Source: Haloferacaceae archaeon PL-Br10_E2g29
GTDB taxonomy: Archaea > Halobacteriota > Halobacteria > Halobacteriales > Haloferacaceae
Length of the DNA stretch: 5,823 bases
Assembly (NCBI GenBank): GCA_001563965.1
Contig: LKMS01000102.1
Location: forward strand, 1 to 5,823
Reading direction: 5' to 3'
In this document: positions 1 through 4,038 of the stretch, piece after piece
Position numbering within the stretch: position 1 is the first letter of the stretch
How the letters are laid out: each line of letters begins with the position of its first letter
Notes under the pieces: model-generated
What the model was told of the DNA's origin: nothing
The model's input: the letters and a program-made list of their open reading frames with translations, nothing else
The model's database searches: none
Translations under genes and position numbers: made by a program

Positions 1-15
1 ACTGAAACACTAGCT

Positions 16-540
16 ATGAGTGCAGAAGAACCAGAAGACGGCTTGACGGAGGAGGAAGAAGAGAACCTCCGCTACTTCGTCCGGATTGGTCAAACCGACC
101 TTGACGGCACGAAGAGCGTCGAGCGCAGTCTCACCGACATGAACGGCATCGGCCAGCGCACCGCCCGCATCGTCGCGGACGCCGCCGAGGTCGACCGAAC
201 CGCAACCTTCGGCCTGCTCGACGAGAGCGACATCGACAGCGTCGTCGACGTCGTCGAAAACATCGAAGATCACGTCCCCGAGTGGATGGTCAACCGGCAA
301 CATGACTTCTACACCGGGGAGTTCACCCACATCGTGGGCACCGATCTCTCCCAGCAGCGCCGACAGGATATCAACCGCATGCAGATGATCAACTCCTACA
401 GAGGCGTTCGACACAAGCGCGGACAGAAAGTTCGCGGCCAACGCACCAAGTCCACCGGCCGAACCGAGGGGACGATCGGTGTCAACGTTGAACGGATCAA
501 AGAAGAACAGGCGGCCGAAGCCGCAGGTGACGACGAATGA
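16..540 (+). CDS. rps13: 30S ribosomal protein S13 (uS13), archaeal type
   Basis: Protein of 174 residues, the length expected for archaeal/eukaryotic S18-type uS13, which is longer than bacterial S13. It sits in the head of the small subunit and contacts the P-site tRNA and the large subunit. The core begins around residue 19 (RYFVRIGQTDLDG). It continues through a helix-hairpin-helix-like GIGQRTA segment (44-50) and ends in the highly conserved basic region GVRHKRGQKVRGQRT (130-144). The first 17 residues are very acidic (nine Asp/Glu), a typical halophile tail. The C-terminus (AAEAAGDDE) is also acidic. The first 15 bases of the window show no Shine-Dalgarno sequence, so a leaderless or short-leader transcript is possible; the promoter would lie outside the window. 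The stop codon overlaps the rps4 start (ATGA). Confidence 0.97.
   Translation: MSAEEPEDGLTEEEEENLRYFVRIGQTDLDGTKSVERSLTDMNGIGQRTARIVADAAEVDRTATFGLLDESDIDSVVDVVENIEDHVPEWMVNRQHDFYTGEFTHIVGTDLSQQRRQDINRMQMINSYRGVRHKRGQKVRGQRTKSTGRTEGTIGVNVERIKEEQAAEAAGDDE
525..530 (+). promoter_or_regulatory. Shine-Dalgarno site for rps4 inside rps13
   Basis: AGGTGA matches the core complement of the archaeal 16S rRNA 3' end and lies 6 nt before the rps4 ATG at 537. It is embedded in the last codons of rps13. It supports the 537 start and suggests direct ribosome recruitment in addition to coupling through the ATGA overlap. Confidence 0.7.
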
Positions 541-1064
541 CCACCGGCAAAAACACCAAAGGCTACGAAACGCCCAACCATCCGTACCAGGGCGAACGCA
601 TCGCCGAGGAGAGCGGACTGCTCGGCCGCTACGGCCTGAAAAACAAAGAAGAGCTCTGGCGCGCCCAGTCCGAGCTTCGCTCGATCCGCCGTGAAGCGCG
701 ACGGCTCATCGGCGAGGCACAGGGTGACGTCGAGGAAGCCGAAGCCGCGGGTTCCGAGTTTCTGACCCGGCTTCGTCGCTACGGCATTCTCGACGACAAC
801 GACAAGATCAGCGACGTGCTGTCGCTGGCCGAGACCGACATTCTCGAGCGACGACTCCAGACGGTCGTCTACCGCAAGGGACTGGCCAGCACGCCACAGC
901 AGGCACGGCAGTTCATCACCCACGGCCACATCACGATCGATGGCGCACGTGCCAAAGCGCCGTCGCGAAAAATCGAAGCCGGCGAGGAGGCACTCGTCGC
1001 CTACGACGAACGCAGCCCGCTTGCTGACGACCTTCACCCCGCCCGCGCGGAGGCACAGGAGTAA
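537..1064 (+). CDS. rps4: 30S ribosomal protein S4 (uS4), archaeal type
   Basis: Protein of 175 residues. S4 is a primary 16S rRNA binder in the body of the small subunit near the mRNA entry channel. The N-terminus has the archaeal/eukaryotic S9-like pattern ETPNHPYQGERI (11-22) and GLLGRYGLKNKEELWRAQ (27-44), followed by a basic helix rich in Arg (46-57). An S4 RNA-binding domain spans about 104-157, with ERRLQTVVYRKGLA and ARQFITHGHITIDG visible. There is no zinc-binding Cys cluster of the kind some bacterial S4 proteins have; the sequence contains no Cys. The C-terminal tail is acidic to neutral. The start overlaps the rps13 stop by 4 nt and is preceded by AGGTGA. Three bases separate its stop from rps11. 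Confidence 0.97.
   Translation: MTTGKNTKGYETPNHPYQGERIAEESGLLGRYGLKNKEELWRAQSELRSIRREARRLIGEAQGDVEEAEAAGSEFLTRLRRYGILDDNDKISDVLSLAETDILERRLQTVVYRKGLASTPQQARQFITHGHITIDGARAKAPSRKIEAGEEALVAYDERSPLADDLHPARAEAQE
1057..1061 (+). promoter_or_regulatory. Shine-Dalgarno site for rps11
   Basis: AGGAG lies at the very end of rps4, 6 nt before the rps11 ATG at 1068. Its spacing equals that of the rps4 and rpoN sites, and it supports the chosen start. Confidence 0.6.
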
Positions 1065-1067
1065 CCC

Positions 1068-1457
1068 ATGAGCGAATCACAAGAAGACACGTGGGGTATT
1101 GCCCACATCTACTCGTCGTTCAACAACACGCTGATCACGATCACCGACCAGACGGGCGCAGAAACCATCGCCAAGTCCTCCGGTGGAACCGTGGTCAAGC
1201 AGAACCGCGATGAGGCGTCGCCGTACGCCGCCATGCAGATGGCGGAAGTCGTCGCCGAGGAGGTCAAAGCAGCCGGCCTCGACGGCCTGCACATTCGCGT
1301 TCGTGGCCCCGGCGGCAACGACAACAAGTCGCCCGGCCCCGGTGCACAGGCAACCATCCGCGCACTCGCGCGTGCCGGCATCGAGATTGGCCGTATCGAG
1401 GACGTCACGCCGATCCCACACGACGGGACTCGCGCGCCGAAAAACAAGCGAATCTAA
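1068..1457 (+). CDS. rps11: 30S ribosomal protein S11 (uS11)
   Basis: Protein of 129 residues, normal for archaeal uS11, which lies on the platform of the small subunit close to the E-site mRNA and the 16S 3' region. Diagnostic motifs are IYSSFNNTLITITDQTG (14-30), HIRVRGPGGND (75-85), PGPGAQATIRALARAG (89-104) and the C-terminal DVTPIPHDGTR (112-122). The last residues, APKNKRI, form the usual basic tail. It starts 3 nt after the rps4 stop with a good ribosome-binding site and ends 6 nt before rpoD. Together with S13 and S4 it forms the conserved S13-S4-S11-RpoD block shared, in slightly different form, with the bacterial alpha operon. Confidence 0.98.
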   Translation: MSESQEDTWGIAHIYSSFNNTLITITDQTGAETIAKSSGGTVVKQNRDEASPYAAMQMAEVVAEEVKAAGLDGLHIRVRGPGGNDNKSPGPGAQATIRALARAGIEIGRIEDVTPIPHDGTRAPKNKRI

Positions 1458-1463
1458 CCAGCT

Positions 1464-2210
1464 ATGACAGGCCAATTTGACGTTGAGTTCATCGAACGCG
1501 ACGACCGAAGCGCCCGCTTTGTCGTTCGCGGTCTCACGCCGGCGCTCGCCAACGGGATTCGCCGGGCGATGATCGCCGACGTGCCGACGTTCTCGATCGA
1601 CACCGTCCGGTTCGTCGAGAACACGTCGGTGATGTTCGACGAGATGATCGCGCTTCGACTCGGGCTGATTCCGTTGACGACGCCGCTCGACGACTTCGAG
1701 ATCGGCGACTCCGTCACGGTCGCACTCGATGTCGAGGGGCCCGAAACGGCGTACTCCGGCGACATCCGGTCGGCCGACGACCTCGTTGTCCCGGCCGACG
1801 AGAACGTGCCGATTATCGAACTCAAAGACGGCCAGCGACTGGAGTTCGAAGCCGACGCAGTACTCGACCGCGGCAAGGAACACGCGAAACACCAAGGTGG
1901 TGTCTCCGTTGGCTTCCGTCACCTCCAGTCGGTGACCGTTGGCGACGATCTCGGCGAGTTTGACGAACAGGAACCGCAGATTCTCCGTGGCGCGATCGAA
2001 ACTGCTGACGGCGTTGTCCTCACCAGCGAGTTCGGCCACGACCTCACCGAGCGGTACCCCGGCAAGGAGCTAACCGTCGACGACGTGCCGGGCGCGTACG
2101 TGTTCCACGTCGAGACCGACGGCTCGTTTGGGGCGGAAGAACTGGTGCTTCGCGCCGTCGAAACGCTCGGCGCTCGCGCGGACGAACTACACGACGCAGT
2201 CACCGTTTAG
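1464..2210 (+). CDS. rpoD: DNA-directed RNA polymerase subunit D (Rpb3/alpha-like)
   Basis: Protein of 248 residues, homologous to eukaryotic Rpb3 and bacterial alpha. It forms the D-L heterodimer that seeds polymerase assembly. Recognisable segments are LTPALANGIRRAMIADVPT (24-42), the alpha-like dimerisation core, MIALRLGLIPLTT (61-73), GKEHAKHQGGVSVGFRH (137-153), and a C-terminal helix AEELVLRAVETLGARADEL (224-242) completing the dimer domain. The insert around 160-210 corresponds to the position of the ferredoxin-like domain of some archaeal RpoD proteins. However, the whole protein contains no cysteine, so no Fe-S cluster can be bound through Cys. Only 6 nt separate it from rps11 and no Shine-Dalgarno sequence is visible, so translation is probably coupled to rps11. 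It ends in TAG, the last gene before the only real intergenic gap. Confidence 0.97.
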   Translation: MTGQFDVEFIERDDRSARFVVRGLTPALANGIRRAMIADVPTFSIDTVRFVENTSVMFDEMIALRLGLIPLTTPLDDFEIGDSVTVALDVEGPETAYSGDIRSADDLVVPADENVPIIELKDGQRLEFEADAVLDRGKEHAKHQGGVSVGFRHLQSVTVGDDLGEFDEQEPQILRGAIETADGVVLTSEFGHDLTERYPGKELTVDDVPGAYVFHVETDGSFGAEELVLRAVETLGARADELHDAVTV

Positions 2211-2270
2211 CGGCTGCAACACACGCACATGACGAACCACACGATCCAGTTGGCTGTTCGCCGTCGCGAT

Positions 2271-2284
2271 GAGACAGCGGTCTC
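2271..2284 (+). repeat. Short inverted repeat between rpoD and tRNA-Leu
   Basis: GAGAC (2271-2275) and GTCTC (2280-2284) form a perfect 5-bp stem with a 4-nt loop. It lies 14 nt upstream of a longer hairpin. No oligo-T follows. The significance is uncertain; in GC-rich sequence a stem this short can arise by chance. Confidence 0.35.
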
Positions 2285-2297
2285 GCCGGCGGGCAGT

Positions 2298-2326
2298 CAG
2301 ACCCGCTCGATGACAGAGCGCGTCTG
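2298..2326 (+). repeat. Imperfect hairpin with 11-bp arms before the tRNA-Leu promoter
   Basis: CAGACCCGCTC (2298-2308) pairs with GAGCGCGTCTG (2316-2326) in 10 of 11 positions, with a single C-C mismatch and a 7-nt loop (GATGACA). It is centred in the non-coding gap, about 30 nt downstream of the short inverted repeat and about 14-20 nt upstream of the putative TATA element. It could be an RNA hairpin at the end of the rps13-rpoD transcript (processing or 3' end protection) or a dyad binding site for a regulator of the downstream unit. No T-tract follows, so an oligo-T-type archaeal terminator is not supported. Confidence 0.55.
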
Positions 2327-2333
2327 TGGGATC

Positions 2334-2347
2334 GAAAGTGGTAATAC
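2334..2347 (+). promoter_or_regulatory. Candidate archaeal promoter (BRE and TATA box) for tRNA-Leu and the S9 operon
   Basis: A purine-rich GAAA (2334-2337), resembling a TFB-recognition element, is followed by GGTAATAC (2340-2347). This is the most AT-rich stretch in the gap. With the usual archaeal spacing of about 26 nt from the box centre, transcription would start near 2369-2371, a few bases before the mature tRNA end at 2374. The box is not a strong match to the haloarchaeal TTTAWA consensus, so the call rests largely on position. Confidence 0.4.
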
Positions 2348-2373
2348 GTCGAGTGCGGTACCACGGAGTGCGT

Positions 2374-2458
2374 GCAGGGATAGCCAAGTCTGGCCAACGG
2401 CGCAGCGTTCAGGGCGCTGTCCCATAGGGGTCCGCAGGTTCAAATCCTGCTCCCTGCA
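2374..2458 (+). tRNA. tRNA-Leu, anticodon CAG
   Basis: An 85-nt class II tRNA. The acceptor stem GCAGGGA (2374-2380) pairs perfectly with TCCCTGC (2451-2457), and the discriminator base is A2458. The D arm begins TAGCC and closes with GGC. The anticodon stem CAGCG (2403-2407)/CGCTG (2415-2419) encloses the loop TTCAGGG, giving anticodon C2410-A2411-G2412, which reads the CUG leucine codon. The long variable arm (CCCATAGGG) is typical of tRNA-Leu. The T arm GCAGG-TTCAAAT-CCTGC is perfect. Internal box-like segments TAGCCAAGTCTGG and GGTTCAAATCC are present, as in most tRNAs. No intron is seen and CCA is not encoded. It lies upstream of the ribosomal protein genes in the same direction with no terminator between them, which fits co-transcription as reported for Haloarcula marismortui. 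Confidence 0.97.
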
Positions 2459-2484
2459 CTCCGATTTCTCTCAGGAGCATTATT
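2459..2484 (+). promoter_or_regulatory. tRNA trailer / rpl18e leader with Shine-Dalgarno site
   Basis: The 26 nt between the tRNA discriminator base and the rpl18e ATG contain AGGAG at 2473-2477, 7 nt before the start codon. If the tRNA is co-transcribed, 3' processing of the tRNA at 2458 would create the 5' end of the ribosomal mRNA here. The segment is unusually pyrimidine-rich (GATTTCTCTC) and then AT-rich (CATTATT) next to the start codon. No separate promoter is evident. Confidence 0.6.
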
Positions 2485-2838
2485 ATGAGCAGTAAGACGA
2501 ATCCGAGACTCCAGAGTCTCATCGCCGAGCTACAGTCGGCCGCAGGCGAGTCAGACGCCGCCGTTTGGCGCGACATCGCCGCCCGACTCGAAAAGCCACG
2601 GCGCAACCACGCAGAGGTCAACCTCGGCCGTATCGAACGGTACGCCCGCGAGGACGAGACCGTTATCGTGCCCGGCAAGGTGCTGGGCAGTGGTGTGCTT
2701 GAAACGAACGTCACCGTTGCCGCCGTCGACTTCTCGTCGACCGCCCGGACGAAAATCGGGCAGGTCGGCGATGCGGTCACCCTCGAGCAGGTTCTCGAGG
2801 ACAACCCGTCCGGCAGCAACCTGCGGGTGATCCAATGA
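2485..2838 (+). CDS. rpl18e: 50S ribosomal protein L18e (eL18)
   Basis: Protein of 117 residues, the normal size for archaeal eL18, a large-subunit protein related in fold to uL15 and absent from bacteria. Conserved features are NPRLQSLIAELQSAA (6-20), VWRDIAARLEKPRRNHAEVNL (27-47, Arg-rich rRNA-contacting region), the hallmark VPGKVLGSG (62-70) and VTVAAVDFSSTARTKI (76-91). The ATG at 2485 follows a good AGGAG at 7 nt spacing. It is the first protein gene after tRNA-Leu, and its stop overlaps the rpl13 start by 4 nt. In this gene order it corresponds to the protein called HL29 in older haloarchaeal literature (from memory). Confidence 0.97.
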   Translation: MSSKTNPRLQSLIAELQSAAGESDAAVWRDIAARLEKPRRNHAEVNLGRIERYAREDETVIVPGKVLGSGVLETNVTVAAVDFSSTARTKIGQVGDAVTLEQVLEDNPSGSNLRVIQ

Positions 2839-3272
2839 GCGCTGCCGAGTTCGAGGTCGACCTCGTTGTCGACGCCCGAGACTGCATTCTCGGCCGCGTT
2901 GCCAGCGAAGTCGCCCAACGCGCACTCGCCGGCGAGCGGATTGCCGTCGTCAACGCCGAACACGCCGTCATCACCGGCAACGCGGAGGCGACGATGGAAA
3001 CCTACCAGAAACGCGCGGAGATTGGCTCGGACAGCGGGCCGTACTATCCGAAACGACCCGACGGCATCTTCAAGCGCGCGATTCGCGGGATGATTCCGTA
3101 CAAAAAGCAACACGGTCGCGAAGCCTTCGAGAACGTTCGCGTCTACGTCGGCAACCCGTACGACGAGGACGGCGAGGTTCTCGATGGCACCTCACTCGAC
3201 CGACTGTCGAACATCAAATTCATCTCGCTTGGCGAGATTTCACAGAAACTGGGGGCGAACGTTACATGGTAA
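2835..3272 (+). CDS. rpl13: 50S ribosomal protein L13 (uL13)
   Basis: Protein of 145 residues, the archaeal length, and an early assembly protein of the large subunit. Recognisable motifs are VDARDCILGRVASEVAQRAL (12-31), ERIAVVNAEHAVITGN (34-49), and the strongly conserved GIFKRAIRGMIPYKKQHGREA (77-97) followed by VRVYVGNP (101-108). The first residues are moderately acidic. The start overlaps rpl18e by 4 nt (ATGA), with GGTGA at 2826-2830 as a possible closely spaced ribosome-binding site. The last 7 nt, coding for the final Trp and stop, overlap the start of rps9. Confidence 0.97.
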   Translation: MSAAEFEVDLVVDARDCILGRVASEVAQRALAGERIAVVNAEHAVITGNAEATMETYQKRAEIGSDSGPYYPKRPDGIFKRAIRGMIPYKKQHGREAFENVRVYVGNPYDEDGEVLDGTSLDRLSNIKFISLGEISQKLGANVTW

Positions 3273-3664
3273 CCAACACATCAGGCAAAAAGAAGACCGC
3301 CATCGCCCGCGCCACGGTTCGCGAGGGCACCGGGCGGGTTCGTATCAACTCCCAGCCCGTCGAGCTGGTCGAACCGGAAATGGCCCGGCTGAAGATGCTC
3401 GAACCGTTCCGCATCGCCGGCGACGACCTCCGAGACAGCGTCGACATCGACGTGACCGTCAACGGTGGCGGCTTCAGCGGCCAGGCAGATGCCGTGCGAA
3501 CGGCGCTGGCCCGTGGACTTGTGCAGCATCTTAATGATGCTGAACTGCGTGAGGCGTATATGCAGTTTGACCGCTCGCTGCTGGTCAACGATGTCCGCCA
3601 ATCCGAGACGAAAAAATGGGGTGGGCCTGGGGCGCGCGCACGCTACCAGAAGTCCTACCGTTGA
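3266..3664 (+). CDS. rps9: 30S ribosomal protein S9 (uS9)
   Basis: Protein of 132 residues, as expected for archaeal uS9, whose C-terminal tail reaches the P-site tRNA anticodon stem. Motifs: GKKKTAIARATVREGTGRVRIN (7-28), VNGGGFSGQADAVRTALARGLV (65-86) and the C-terminal KKWGGPGARARYQKSYR (116-132), ending in the conserved Tyr-Arg. It overlaps rpl13 by 7 nt, out of frame. GGGGGCGA at 3251-3258 is a partial Shine-Dalgarno match 7 nt before the ATG. Codons 83-101 are enriched in T-ending codons (10 of 19, against 3 of the first 50) and contain a perfect 7-bp inverted repeat. The protein sequence itself looks fully conserved there. Confidence 0.97.
   Translation: MVTNTSGKKKTAIARATVREGTGRVRINSQPVELVEPEMARLKMLEPFRIAGDDLRDSVDIDVTVNGGGFSGQADAVRTALARGLVQHLNDAELREAYMQFDRSLLVNDVRQSETKKWGGPGARARYQKSYR
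3524..3542 (+). repeat. Perfect inverted repeat inside rps9
   Basis: CAGCATC (3524-3530) and GATGCTG (3536-3542) are exact inverted copies separated by TTAAT. It encodes QHLNDA of S9. It falls in the middle of a stretch with unusual codon choice, and the AT-rich centre stands out from the surrounding GC-rich sequence. Whether it acts as a DNA dyad, an RNA hairpin or nothing cannot be told from sequence alone. Confidence 0.5.
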
Positions 3665-3670
3665 GGTGAT
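3663..3670 (+). promoter_or_regulatory. Strong Shine-Dalgarno site for rpoN
   Basis: GAGGTGAT is an eight-base match to the complement of the archaeal 16S rRNA 3' end, the best in the window. It begins within the rps9 stop codon and lies 6 nt before the ATG at 3677. It supports that start over the in-frame ATG at 3680, and should allow efficient independent initiation on rpoN. Confidence 0.75.
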
Positions 3671-3676
3671 CGAAAC

Positions 3677-3868
3677 ATGATGATCCCAGTCCGGTGTTTC
3701 ACCTGTGGAACCGTCATCGGTGAACACTACGAGGCGTTCGACGAGCGAACTAGCGACGGCGAGGATCCAGCCGCCGTCCTCGACGACCTGGGGTTGACCA
3801 GACACTGCTGCCGACGCATGATGGTCAGCCACACGGATCTCGTCGATGTCGTTGCCCCCTACCAATGA
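3677..3868 (+). CDS. rpoN: DNA-directed RNA polymerase subunit N (Rpb10-like)
   Basis: Protein of 63 residues, the usual size of RpoN/Rpb10, a small zinc-binding subunit that docks on the D-L assembly platform. The atypical zinc motif is complete: Cys7 and Cys10 (PVRCFTCG, 4-11) with the adjacent pair Cys44-Cys45 (TRHCCRRMM, 41-49). It begins Met-Met. The 3677 start has a 6-nt spacing from GAGGTGAT; a start at 3680 would differ by one residue. The corresponding gene in Haloarcula was, from memory, called ORFMMV after its first residues, which agrees with a Met-Met start. It is not the bacterial sigma-54 factor that shares the symbol. The stop overlaps rpoK by 4 nt. Confidence 0.97.
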   Translation: MMIPVRCFTCGTVIGEHYEAFDERTSDGEDPAAVLDDLGLTRHCCRRMMVSHTDLVDVVAPYQ

Positions 3869-4038
3869 GAGGTCAGTACAACCGCTACGAGAAAGCCCGG
3901 ATCCTCGGCGCACGCGCGCTGCAGGTGTCCTACGGCGCGCCCGTACTCATTGAGACGGCCCAGAGCGAACCGATCCTCATCGCCGCCGAGGAGTACGATG
4001 CCGGCGCGCTGCCGTTTACCATCAACCGAGACCAATGA
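3865..4038 (+). CDS. rpoK: DNA-directed RNA polymerase subunit K (Rpb6/omega-like)
   Basis: A small gene of 57 codons, translated by hand from the ATG that overlaps the rpoN stop. RpoK is the archaeal homologue of Rpb6 and bacterial omega and helps assemble and stabilise the largest subunit. The family signature is clear: YNRYEKARILGARALQVSYG (5-24) followed by APVLI (25-29), then PILIAAEEYDAGALPFTINR (36-55), matching the usual pattern of a central helix and a C-terminal LPFTI strand. It is short because archaeal RpoK lacks the acidic N-terminal extension of Rpb6. No Shine-Dalgarno sequence precedes it, so translation is likely coupled to rpoN. Its stop in turn overlaps the enolase start (ATGA). 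Confidence 0.95.
   Translation: MRGQYNRYEKARILGARALQVSYGAPVLIETAQSEPILIAAEEYDAGALPFTINRDQ

Noticed and set aside
396..1037. Antisense open frame (213 codons) opposite rps13 and rps4
   Set aside because: Shadow of conserved genes on the + strand, with no ribosome-binding site or recognisable protein features.
1077..2039. Long antisense open frame (320 codons) opposite rps11 and rpoD
   Set aside because: It lies wholly opposite two certain genes, its translation resembles no known family, and long antisense frames are expected in GC-rich haloarchaeal coding sequence.
2364..2463. Bulge-helix-bulge intron/exon motif or split tRNA
   Set aside because: The mature tRNA folds completely without an intron, and the flanking complementarity has only one 4-nt bulge on one side, not the two 3-nt bulges around a 4-bp helix.
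2229..2495. 88-codon + strand open frame across the rpoD-tRNA gap
   Set aside because: It runs through the whole tRNA-Leu gene and into rpl18e, has no Shine-Dalgarno sequence, and its product has no recognisable features.
2409..3113. Antisense open frame (234 codons) opposite the tRNA, rpl18e and rpl13
   Set aside because: It includes the tRNA complement and is opposite conserved ribosomal genes. A short hydrophobic run in it is the antisense of AT-rich leader sequence, not evidence of a membrane protein.
3281..3913. Antisense open frame (210 codons) opposite rps9 and rpoN
   Set aside because: Opposite two well-supported genes with intact family motifs, and no independent support.
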